Of a stretch of DNA of 64,000 bases, positions 34,892 through 42,800 are shown in pieces. The stretch comes from Lachnospiraceae bacterium (GTDB taxonomy: Bacteria; Bacillota; Clostridia; Lachnospirales; Lachnospiraceae): NCBI GenBank assembly GCA_024687125.1, contig JAILFA010000118.1, positions 1 to 64,000 on the forward strand, read 5' to 3'. The notes below the pieces were generated by a model that saw only the letters and a program-made list of their open reading frames with translations, was not told the origin of the DNA and ran no database searches. How positions within the stretch are numbered: position 1 is the first letter of the stretch; each line of letters begins with the position of its first letter. Made by a program: the position numbers and the translations under genes.

Positions 34892-35746
34892 ATGAAAAAA
34901 AGGATCAGGATTACAGCAATTATCCTGGCTGTAGTATATTTTGTCATAGCACCGATCGTGATCGCGGTGATTCATGGAAGGGTTATGTCTAAATGCACCT
35001 ACGATGAATATGACACCGAAAGACTGCTGGTGTACGATGATGTAGCTGCAGACTATCCGCGCGAGAGATTTCAGGTGACTTCCGGCGATAATAACTTGTC
35101 CGCATACTTGTATGGAAAAGATAACATAAAAGGACTTATTGTAGTCTCATCCGGGCATCGGGATGCCAATGATGTGAAATTGTATGAGATCATGTATTTT
35201 GTCGATGCGGGATATCAGGTGATCTGTTTTGATTATACCGGGTGTTACACGAGTGAAGGAAATGCGTTCGGGAAGTATACGCAGGCCGTTTACGATCTGG
35301 ATGCCATTTTGACGTATTGTGACAGCAGTGAAGCGTTTTCTGACAGGCCTGTCTATCTGTTCGGACATAGTCTTGGGGGATACGCCACGGGAGCGGTACT
35401 GAACTATGAACACAGAGTGGATGCGGTTGTAGTCGCATCCGGATTTGACTGTGCCACAGAGCAGTGGGAATGTTCCGTGAAGCGGTTCACGGATCCGGTA
35501 TACTTTCTGATCCGCCCGATCAATCTTGCTTTCATAAATAAAAAGGATTCCGTAACAAACGGTAAATGTGAGTTTGTTCTTATGGATCAGCCAGGCCACA
35601 ATGAGCATTATGATTATTTCCTTACAGACAATGCGGTAGAGTACGAAAAAAGTGAGCTTCAGGGCAGGATCGACAAGAGATTGTACATGGAGCATGATGA
35701 AAACGTTATGAAGATGATCTGTGATTTTTATGAACAGAGCAGTTAA
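34892..35746 (+). CDS. Membrane-anchored alpha/beta hydrolase
   Basis: A 284-residue protein with an N-terminal membrane helix (about 5-28, ITAIILAVVYFVIAPIVIAV) and an alpha/beta-hydrolase domain. The nucleophile elbow GHSLGG is at about residues 159-164, preceded by VICFDYTGCYTSEG. A histidine near the C-terminal side (GHNEHYDYF) may complete the triad. The substrate is unknown. Codon use is less G+C-rich than in the trp and glycolytic genes, so it may be acquired. The following HEAT-GNAT gene starts 18 bp later. Confidence 0.8.
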   Translation: MKKRIRITAIILAVVYFVIAPIVIAVIHGRVMSKCTYDEYDTERLLVYDDVAADYPRERFQVTSGDNNLSAYLYGKDNIKGLIVVSSGHRDANDVKLYEIMYFVDAGYQVICFDYTGCYTSEGNAFGKYTQAVYDLDAILTYCDSSEAFSDRPVYLFGHSLGGYATGAVLNYEHRVDAVVVASGFDCATEQWECSVKRFTDPVYFLIRPINLAFINKKDSVTNGKCEFVLMDQPGHNEHYDYFLTDNAVEYEKSELQGRIDKRLYMEHDENVMKMICDFYEQSS

Positions 35747-35764
35747 GAAATCAGGGCATGCGTT

Positions 35765-36958
35765 ATGGGTTATAAATTTGAGCGAAGCGGAAACACTGAT
35801 TTGAACGAATCTGAACTCTATAAAGAACTTGGAATACTGACGAAGGACAAGAGCAGATGGGAAGAGAGTATCTCTTATGTTTCCTCTCTTCTCGAGCATG
35901 ATTCTGTTAAGATACAGGCAAAAGCACTGTGGCTGCTCGGTGAGATGGGGCTTGCATACCCGGATTCCGTTCAGGATGCGGTGCCGGCGGTTGCTTCGTT
36001 CTGTGACAGTGAAGATGCGCTTTTGAGGGAACGCGCTGTAAATGCTCTTGGAAGGATAGGAAGAGGCAATTATGAATTGATCGAGCCTTATTGGAAAGAC
36101 ATGTTTCGTTTTGCTTCCGACAGCGAACCTAAGGTGCGGTTAAGCTTTATCTGGGCTTCTGAAAATATCGCCACGAACACGCCGGATATTTTCAAGGATC
36201 ATATGCCGGTATATGAATCGCTCCTGCACGACACGGATGACAGGGTCAGAATGGAATCTCCTGAGATCTTTCGAGTGCTTGGAAAGCGCCGGCCGCAGTT
36301 TGTTGTTCCTTTTATCGAGCAGTTACAGAAGATGGCGGAAACAGACAGCAATCGTGTTGTCAGAATACACAGCCTCGGAGCGATAAAAGCGGCAGCATCG
36401 AAAACAGATCTGATCTATCTTGTGGAGGCAGACGAACAGTACGCGGACGAACTTCAAAAATTCAAGGACGAAGTTCTGGAAGCCGATAAGGACAATGATG
36501 ATCAGTTTGCGGGCTGTCATGGCCTGAGGGATTGTGCCGCTGCCAGGGAATGGATCGCTATCTGCAATCTGAGGAAAAACGCCGAGACCTGCGGGCAGGC
36601 AGGTACACAGGTGCCGTCGACTACCTATTTTGCTGTCAGAAACAGTGATAACAAGCTGGTAGGAGTGATCGATCTGCGCCATCATATAGAGCATCCCATA
36701 CTTGCGTCATGGGGCGGCCACTGCGGATACTCCGTCAGACCCTCTGAAAGAGGAAAGGGCTATGGAGCGGAAATGCTCCGCCAGAATGTGCTTAATGCCG
36801 CTGAATTGGGCATTAAGAGAATGCTTGTGGTATGTGATGAGGATAATATCGCCAGCGAAAAGACAATACTGGCAAACGGCGGACAGTTTGAAAACATCAT
36901 AGAAGTCGACGGCTGCAGGATGAAACGATTCTGGATAGATACAGAAAGGAGTTTGTAG
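35765..36958 (+). CDS. HEAT-repeat and GNAT acetyltransferase fusion protein
   Basis: A 397-residue protein. The N-terminal half (~20-220) consists of HEAT-like helical repeats (VKIQAKALWLLGEMG, LLRERAVNALGRIGRG, VRMESPEIFRVLGKR). The C-terminal half (~225-397) is a GNAT domain: a CGYSVRPSERGKGYGAEML acetyl-CoA-binding loop (R-x-x-G-x-G/A) and ASEKTILANGGQFEN. The start ATGGGTTATAAA is preceded by a weak ribosome site. HEAT scaffolds usually bind other proteins, so the acetyltransferase may act on a partner protein. The substrate is unknown. It lies in the lower-G+C stretch and is followed by the 53-bp tandem repeats. Confidence 0.8.
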   Translation: MGYKFERSGNTDLNESELYKELGILTKDKSRWEESISYVSSLLEHDSVKIQAKALWLLGEMGLAYPDSVQDAVPAVASFCDSEDALLRERAVNALGRIGRGNYELIEPYWKDMFRFASDSEPKVRLSFIWASENIATNTPDIFKDHMPVYESLLHDTDDRVRMESPEIFRVLGKRRPQFVVPFIEQLQKMAETDSNRVVRIHSLGAIKAAASKTDLIYLVEADEQYADELQKFKDEVLEADKDNDDQFAGCHGLRDCAAAREWIAICNLRKNAETCGQAGTQVPSTTYFAVRNSDNKLVGVIDLRHHIEHPILASWGGHCGYSVRPSERGKGYGAEMLRQNVLNAAELGIKRMLVVCDEDNIASEKTILANGGQFENIIEVDGCRMKRFWIDTERSL

Positions 36959-36990
36959 AGCAGTGCAGCTTGTATTTATGGCAAACCGGT

Positions 36991-37252
36991 GATTCGCCTG
37001 ACTCATTTTCGGAAAAGTCGATTTGCGGTCATGCTCATTCGGCGGCCCGCCTGACTCATTTTTGGAAAAGTCGAATTGCGGTCATGCGTTTCCGGCGGCC
37101 TGCATGACTCATTTCTGGAAAAGTTGAATTTCGGTCATGTTTTTTCGGCGATTCGCCTGACTCATTTTCGGAAAAGTCGATTTGCGGTCATGCTCATTCG
37201 GCGGCCCGCCTGACTCATTTCCGGAAAAGTCGAATTGCGGTCATATTGCACA
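36991..37252. repeat. Five tandem copies of a 53-bp repeat
   Basis: The core GACTCATTT starts at 37000, 37053, 37106, 37159 and 37212, an exact 53-bp period. Each unit contains GGAAAAGT, then GCGGTCAT. Copies 1 and 4, and copies 2 and 5, are the closest pairs, implying a later duplication of a 159-bp three-unit block or gene conversion. There is no coding frame through the array and no unique spacers, so it is a tandem repeat and not CRISPR. It lies between the HEAT-GNAT gene and the J-domain gene and occupies most of that 471-bp gap. Confidence 0.9.
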
Positions 37253-37352
37253 GCAAAATCTTGGTTTAAAATGGCTTGGGGTTGAGAGAAAAAGGAAACC
37301 GCCAAATTTCGGTCTGTCAGGATGAGGGGGCGGACTCAAAAGCGCAGCCGCC

Positions 37353-37381
37353 TTTCGACAGAAAACGATTTGTGGTAAGAT
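37353..37381 (+). promoter_or_regulatory. Candidate promoter of the J-domain/SNF2 gene pair
   Basis: TTTCGA (37353-37358) and TAAGAT (37376-37381) with a 17-bp spacer, the -10 preceded by TGG as an extended element. It lies 48 bp before the start codon at 37430. The rest of the gap after the repeat array holds no other feature I can name. Confidence 0.4.
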
Positions 37382-37429
37382 ATTTCGTAAACCGGCATCC
37401 GGCAGAATACAGGTAACAGAAACCTTAGA

Positions 37430-38608
37430 ATGAATGTTCTTATTACCGCAGCAGTAACCGTAGGACTCGCTCTCCTCAAGGGATCGATAGCCGTCATCGG
37501 TTTTCTGCTCAAGATCATAACAACGGTCATACGCATGCTCCTCTGTGTCCTTCCGATCACAGGGGGGTGTCTTCTTGTTGTCTCCGCGTACTTTATCATC
37601 TGCCGTCTGCAGGGCGGCGAGGTGCTTCCGGCGGACTTTTTCTATCGGCCGAATCCCGCGTATTTTCTGAAGAGCCTGGATATCCTCGGAAAAATGATGA
37701 ACGATCTGACGGCGGCGGTTCCGGGAGCGGTCACGGTCATCCTGTGGATCGCGGTGGTGATCCTCGCGATTCCTGTGCTGTCCGGCCTTTTGCTGGTACA
37801 TGCCGGTATCGCACTGCTTAAGGTTCTCATCTTCCTTGTGCCGGCGGATGTGATCGTACTGGTCCTGCTGTCTCTTCTGAAGGGGCTGACTCCTTTTGCG
37901 CTGCTGCGCGAGCGCTTTCTCATGCTGTTTCCGGCGGTCGCACTGCATCGTGATGAGCGCTCGTATCACGACTGGTTGAGGCGCCACGGAGACGAATTCC
38001 GGGAGGACACGTACGGAAGGCAGGAGCGTGGACATGAGTATGCTGCGGTTGACGATGAATCGGAGGAACGCGGCCGGTATCGGGAGCAGACCGATGCGTA
38101 CGGATCCCCGGATGTATATGGACATCCGACCGGCCGGGGCAGGGCGGAGCGCCGGGCGATCCGGCAGGAACGCAGGCGCCGGCGGATCGAAGCGTACTAT
38201 GACGATGACGCGTACGAGGAATATCGGGACGAAGACTCGTACGGACGGGCGTATGAGGATGCGTATGACGCCCCGTACGAAGACGCTTACGACGACGAAT
38301 ACGACGACACCTATGATGAACAGGCGTACGAGGAACCGCGTTCCCGAAGGCGTGCCGACACCTACAATGTCCATGATGATGAGGAACCGCGCGGAAGACA
38401 AAGCTCCCGCAGAACCGCGGACAGCAGAGAAAGGGATGCGGCCGGATCCGCTTTTGATTTCTTCGCCGGCTGTAGGGATCTTGCCAGTGTAGAAAAGAAA
38501 TACCGCTCCCTTGTCAAGATCTATCATCCCGACAATCAGGACGGCGATACGGCGGCGCTCCAGGAGATCAACCGGCAGTATGCGGAAGCAAAGAGGAAGA
38601 TGCGTTGA
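37430..38608 (+). CDS. Membrane protein with C-terminal J domain
   Basis: A 392-residue protein. The N-terminal half is hydrophobic, with segments at about 5-27, 30-57, 103-130 and 134-158. Residues ~180-330 are low-complexity, rich in Asp, Glu, Tyr and Arg, and likely disordered. The C-terminus (~343-392) is a short J domain with KYRSLVKIYHPDNQ; the HPD motif is residues 366-368, so it should recruit an Hsp70 ATPase. No G/F or zinc domain is present. Its stop overlaps the TTG start of the SNF2 gene, so the two are coupled. Role unknown; a membrane chaperone adaptor is the simplest reading. Confidence 0.8.
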   Translation: MNVLITAAVTVGLALLKGSIAVIGFLLKIITTVIRMLLCVLPITGGCLLVVSAYFIICRLQGGEVLPADFFYRPNPAYFLKSLDILGKMMNDLTAAVPGAVTVILWIAVVILAIPVLSGLLLVHAGIALLKVLIFLVPADVIVLVLLSLLKGLTPFALLRERFLMLFPAVALHRDERSYHDWLRRHGDEFREDTYGRQERGHEYAAVDDESEERGRYREQTDAYGSPDVYGHPTGRGRAERRAIRQERRRRRIEAYYDDDAYEEYRDEDSYGRAYEDAYDAPYEDAYDDEYDDTYDEQAYEEPRSRRRADTYNVHDDEEPRGRQSSRRTADSRERDAAGSAFDFFAGCRDLASVEKKYRSLVKIYHPDNQDGDTAALQEINRQYAEAKRKMR

Positions 38609-40776
38609 ACAGACCGGATCTGAAAAAACTGCATGCTTCGATCAGATCGCTCTATGAACTGGAGGACCGCCTCCTGGCGATCTTTAAAGAGCAGGCCGGA
38701 CAGCAGCAGCGGATCCGTGAGCTGGCGATGCATGTCCGCATGGCCGGGACGAAGGATGCGCTGGCCGGTATTTCCGTGGACGAACTTGCGTCCTCCAAGG
38801 CCGCGATCCCGCTGGAGGCTCTGAAAAAGGCGGGATATGAAAACCTCGAACATCTGCGCATGGCAAATGACTGGGAGCTTAAGGCAATCGACGGGATCGG
38901 GGAGAAAAAGATCCAGGCGATCCGCCAGATCGTGAGCGAATTCAGCAGGCATCTCGCGGAGCGTGAGACGATCCGTCTGTCGATGGAGGATATCGCGGCC
39001 GGAAAGGCTCCCGAGGAGATGAAGCTGATCTATGCGATCGCTGTCTACCGGCAATGCGAGCTCATCCGGAATGACGCGTCGTCAGCCGCCGGGGAGCTCA
39101 GCGAGTCTGCAAGGTTCATCCGTGAGAAAAAACTGATCAGGAACAGGCTGCAGTGGTTCTTTTCCGGGCAGGCAGCCAGGGAACGGACCGTGAACACCGC
39201 CATCCTGCTTCTGTCGTTTTATGAAAGCCCGCTGTTCGAAAGAGTGACACGCTTCATCAGCCTCTATCAGGAAGCGCTGTCGATGGATGAGGCGGATGCT
39301 GTCTCCGATTTTCAGAAGAATGCCGCAGCATACTATGTCATCCTGGAGAAGCTCGGCAGTACGCATGTTCAGCAGGAACTGCTCTACGACAGCGTTCCGG
39401 AGCAGCTGGCGGCTCAGATCGATGCACTTGCACTCGATCTTTCGGGCTTCCATGGCGATCTGCGTGCCTACCAGGAATTCGGGGCAAAGTATGTCCTGAA
39501 TCAGAAACGTGTCCTGCTCGGGGATGAGATGGGACTGGGCAAGACGATCCAGGCGATCGCGCTCATGGCACATCTGCGTGCGGAGGATCCCGGCGCGCAC
39601 TTCCTGGTCGTGTGCCCTGCGAGCGTGCTGATCAACTGGTGCAGGGAGATCCTGAAATTCAGTGAGATCCGGCCTGCACTGCTGCACGGCGCCGGCCTGG
39701 AACACAGCCTGATGCAGTGGCAGCTGGAGGGCGGTGCTGCGGTCACGAATTATGAGTCCATGGGAAAGATCGTTGACTGCATCGACAACCGGATGCGGCT
39801 CGCGCTGCTGGTCATCGATGAGGCCCATTACATCAAGAATCCCGACGCGCAGCGGTCAAAGCGGATCCGCAGACTCGAGGACGAGTCGGAGAGGATCCTG
39901 CTGATGACCGGAACACCGCTGGAAAACCATGTAGAAGAAATGTGTTCGCTGATCGATCTACTGCGGCCGGACATGTCCGGACAGATCCGTTCTATGGCGA
40001 ACTACAGCCAGCTTCCGCAGTTCCGCGAGACACTTTCTCCGGTGTATCTGCGCCGTACCAGGCAGCAGGTCCTCAAAGAGCTGCCGCCGATCGAAGAAGA
40101 GCGGGAGTGGTGCCAGATGACGGCGCAGGATCACGCGGGCTATCTCGCCGCACTGCAGACGCGCAATTTCAATGTGATCCGGCGGGTGTCCTTTCTGCAG
40201 GATAAGCTTACGGATTCCTCCAAGGCGCTGCGGCTGACAGAGCTGTGCTCCCAGGCGGTCAGTGAAGGCAGGAAGGCCGTCGTCTTTTCCTTTTTCCGCG
40301 AGACCATCGACAGGATCGCGCAGCTCCTGGGAAGTAGCTGCGCCGGTGTGATCACCGGTGAGACAAAAGTGGAAAAGAGACAGCATCTGATCGACATGTT
40401 TTCCGAGGCAGAGGAGGGCTGCGTGCTCGTCTGTCAGGTACAGGCCGGCGGAACGGGACTCAATATCCAGGCGGCGAGTATTGTGATCTTCGCCGAGCCG
40501 CAGATCAAGCCGTCCCTGGAAAAACAGGCGCTTTCGCGGGTCTACCGCATGGGACAGGTCCGTAACGTGCTGGTGTACCATCTGCTCTGTCCGGGTACGG
40601 TGGATGACCTGGTGGTTCAGAAGCTTGAGGAAAAGCAGGCGGAGTTCGACGCCTACGCCGATGAGTCCGCGATGGCGGCAGCCGCGGAGAACCTCATCGA
40701 CAGCGACTGGATCAAAGAATTCATCGAGAGCGAGACCAGGAAATATCTGCCGATGGTGATCACGCCGCAGGGATGA
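38605..40776 (+). CDS. SNF2-family DNA-dependent ATPase
   Basis: A 723-residue protein. An N-terminal helical region includes a helix-hairpin-helix-like AIDGIGEKKIQAIRQI near residue 95-110. The SNF2 helicase core follows: DEMGLGKTIQAIALM (~308), LLVIDEAHYIKN (~402), LLMTGTPLENHVEEM (~435), and C-terminal motifs QAGGTGLNIQAAS and QALSRVYRMGQ (~610-655). These proteins move along duplex DNA using ATP. The TTG start overlaps the J-domain gene (TTGA); no better start is near. No methylase or nuclease gene is adjacent, so a defence role is not supported by context. The chaperone-like neighbour is unusual. Confidence 0.9.
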   Translation: MNRPDLKKLHASIRSLYELEDRLLAIFKEQAGQQQRIRELAMHVRMAGTKDALAGISVDELASSKAAIPLEALKKAGYENLEHLRMANDWELKAIDGIGEKKIQAIRQIVSEFSRHLAERETIRLSMEDIAAGKAPEEMKLIYAIAVYRQCELIRNDASSAAGELSESARFIREKKLIRNRLQWFFSGQAARERTVNTAILLLSFYESPLFERVTRFISLYQEALSMDEADAVSDFQKNAAAYYVILEKLGSTHVQQELLYDSVPEQLAAQIDALALDLSGFHGDLRAYQEFGAKYVLNQKRVLLGDEMGLGKTIQAIALMAHLRAEDPGAHFLVVCPASVLINWCREILKFSEIRPALLHGAGLEHSLMQWQLEGGAAVTNYESMGKIVDCIDNRMRLALLVIDEAHYIKNPDAQRSKRIRRLEDESERILLMTGTPLENHVEEMCSLIDLLRPDMSGQIRSMANYSQLPQFRETLSPVYLRRTRQQVLKELPPIEEEREWCQMTAQDHAGYLAALQTRNFNVIRRVSFLQDKLTDSSKALRLTELCSQAVSEGRKAVVFSFFRETIDRIAQLLGSSCAGVITGETKVEKRQHLIDMFSEAEEGCVLVCQVQAGGTGLNIQAASIVIFAEPQIKPSLEKQALSRVYRMGQVRNVLVYHLLCPGTVDDLVVQKLEEKQAEFDAYADESAMAAAAENLIDSDWIKEFIESETRKYLPMVITPQG

Positions 40777-40793
40777 CCGGCGTTCCCCTGCTG

Positions 40794-40822
40794 TTGTTAA
40801 AAACGGCGGTTTATGTTATTAT
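40794..40822 (+). promoter_or_regulatory. Promoter of the LacI-sensor/GGDEF gene
   Basis: TTGTTA (40794-40799), a 17-bp spacer and TATTAT (40817-40822), with TG just before the -10. Start codon at 40857. Confidence 0.6.
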
Positions 40823-40856
40823 TTATGATGATCCACTGGCATAATGAGGTTACCTT

Positions 40857-42773
40857 ATGGCGACAGAACATAAAAAGAAAAAGATCGCGGTTTTTGCGAC
40901 CGGATGGGCGTGTGAGATCCTGGGGCAGTTCCTGATGGGGATGACCGCCGAACTGGAGGACAAGGCCGCGGATCTCTTTCTCTTCCTGTGTTATCCCCTG
41001 CTGGTCGATACCAAGGCCACGCGTCTGGGACAGCTCAATATCTTCAACCTGCCGGATCTTGCGGATTTTGACGGTGTCGTGATCCTGGCGAACACGATCA
41101 ACTACGACGACGTCTTAGGTGAACTGCTGGCCAGATGCGAGATCCTCGATATTCCCGTGATCGTCCAGGGCATGAAGCATGACCATTTCTACACGCTGAA
41201 TTCGGACAACTATCACGCGACCAGAAATATGTGCGAGCATCTGCTCGATGAACACGGCGTTCGGGATATCGTTTTTTTCGCCGGAGCCGAAAACTCGTAC
41301 GATTCCCAGATCCGCCTGAAGGCTATTACGGATGTCCTGGAAGAGCGCGGACAGAGCGATATGCTCCGCGATGTTTTCTACACGGAATGGGAGAACGCCC
41401 GTGCGGACAAGTATATTCGCGAGCGCTATGCCAAGGACCGCAATATCCCTGACGCGATCATGTGTGCCAATGACGGACTTGCGATGCAGACCTGCATAAC
41501 TCTGTCCCGGTGCGGCTATTCCGTGCCGGATGAGATCATCGTCTCCGGTTTTGACCACATCGATGAGAGCCAGGTGTTTTATCCGGCGATCTGCTCCGTG
41601 GATCAGCAGTTTGAGAACATCGGCAGCATCTGCGTCTCTCTCTGGTATGATCTGCTCTCCGGAAAAGAGAGGGATAAGGACATCCTGACGCCCTGTAAGT
41701 TCATCCCGGGCGAGAGCTGCGGCTGCACCGATACATACAATCATGACGATATCCGGCGGAAAGCCGGGCGTGATGCTTTCTTTTCCCGCACCCAGAGCAA
41801 TTATTTCTCGCGCAAGCTCAACGCCATCGACAATACGATCCTCGGCTCCGAATCGTTTGAGGATTTCTGCCGGCAGCTCAGTGACATGTATCACAAGGAT
41901 CATGACTATGAGGGGGATTCCTTCCATGTGCTCCTGGAGAGCACGTTCGGGCAGTCGCTGTATGATCCGGAGGTTCACCTGAGAACAAACGGGTATTCAA
42001 GGCATATGGATGTGCTCTATTCTGCGGAGGACGGCGTCTATTTCGAGGAAAAGAGCTTTCCGTCCCGGGAACTGGTTCCGGGATATACGGGCACCGGTGA
42101 AAATCATCTGTATGTCTTTCTGCCCATCCATTCGGGGAGTGACGAATACGGCTATGTGGTCTTCCGGGATCATGTGGACAAGGTATACAACCATGTGCTG
42201 CAGACCTATCAGGACCGTCTTTCGATGGCTATCGACAAGTTTCGCAGGGCTCTGCGTCTCAATCTCCTGAACGAACAGCTGATGGAGGTCATGAAGCGGG
42301 ATCCGCTGACCAACGTCAACAACCGGACCGCTTATGAGGCACGGGAAAAGGATCTCCAGGCGGAGATCGATATCGATGAGAATACGGCATTCGGCATCGT
42401 CATGCTTGATATCAACAACCTCAAGACCGTCAACGATACCCTCGGCCATGACGCTGGGGATATGTACATCATTCGGTGCTGTCATCTGATCTGCAAGACC
42501 TTCCGGCACAGCCCGGTCTTCAGGATGGGCGGCGACGAGTTCCTGGTCATTCTGATCGGCGATGACTTCAGCAGAAGGGATATGCTGATCGGACGGATGA
42601 AGAAGCACATGGCGGCGGTAAAGAATCTGACCCCGACGGATGCGGCTTATGTCTCCGTTGCGTGCGGTATTGCTGTCTATGATCCGGCAAGGGACAATTC
42701 TGTCGATGACGTGGTAAAGCGTGCCGATGCCGAGATGTACCGCAATAAGAACGAAATGAAGGCGGCAAGATAG
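40857..42773 (+). CDS. Diguanylate cyclase with LacI-type ligand-binding domain
   Basis: A 638-residue soluble protein. Residues ~8-290 resemble the sugar-binding domain of LacI/GalR regulators (DFDGVVILANTI, NYHATRNMCEHLLDEHG, PDAIMCANDGLAMQ, ISVSGFD-like IVSGFDHIDES) without the helix-turn-helix. A middle region (~300-470) links to a GGDEF domain (~475-635) with intact GGDEF at 558-562 and DPLTNVNNRTAYEAR before it. No RxxD inhibitory site is seen five residues before the GGDEF. There is no signal peptide, so it should sense a cytoplasmic ligand and make c-di-GMP. Its stop is 27 bp from trpE. Confidence 0.88.
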   Translation: MATEHKKKKIAVFATGWACEILGQFLMGMTAELEDKAADLFLFLCYPLLVDTKATRLGQLNIFNLPDLADFDGVVILANTINYDDVLGELLARCEILDIPVIVQGMKHDHFYTLNSDNYHATRNMCEHLLDEHGVRDIVFFAGAENSYDSQIRLKAITDVLEERGQSDMLRDVFYTEWENARADKYIRERYAKDRNIPDAIMCANDGLAMQTCITLSRCGYSVPDEIIVSGFDHIDESQVFYPAICSVDQQFENIGSICVSLWYDLLSGKERDKDILTPCKFIPGESCGCTDTYNHDDIRRKAGRDAFFSRTQSNYFSRKLNAIDNTILGSESFEDFCRQLSDMYHKDHDYEGDSFHVLLESTFGQSLYDPEVHLRTNGYSRHMDVLYSAEDGVYFEEKSFPSRELVPGYTGTGENHLYVFLPIHSGSDEYGYVVFRDHVDKVYNHVLQTYQDRLSMAIDKFRRALRLNLLNEQLMEVMKRDPLTNVNNRTAYEAREKDLQAEIDIDENTAFGIVMLDINNLKTVNDTLGHDAGDMYIIRCCHLICKTFRHSPVFRMGGDEFLVILIGDDFSRRDMLIGRMKKHMAAVKNLTPTDAAYVSVACGIAVYDPARDNSVDDVVKRADAEMYRNKNEMKAAR

Positions 42774-42800
42774 GAAACTGTACGGATACGGAGGCCGAAA

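Noticed and set aside
34475-34975. 166-residue minus-strand gene between alr and the hydrolase
   Set aside because: It overlaps the ends of both real genes, has no ribosome site, and only a short stretch looks protein-like. Recorded only as a possible relic.
36991-37252. CRISPR array
   Set aside because: The units follow each other directly at 53 bp with similar sequence throughout. There are no unique spacers and no cas genes in the window.
38605-40776. Part of a DISARM or BREX-type defence island
   Set aside because: No methylase, DUF1998, PglX/PglZ or nuclease gene lies near the SNF2 gene. The neighbours are a J-domain protein and a cyclase.
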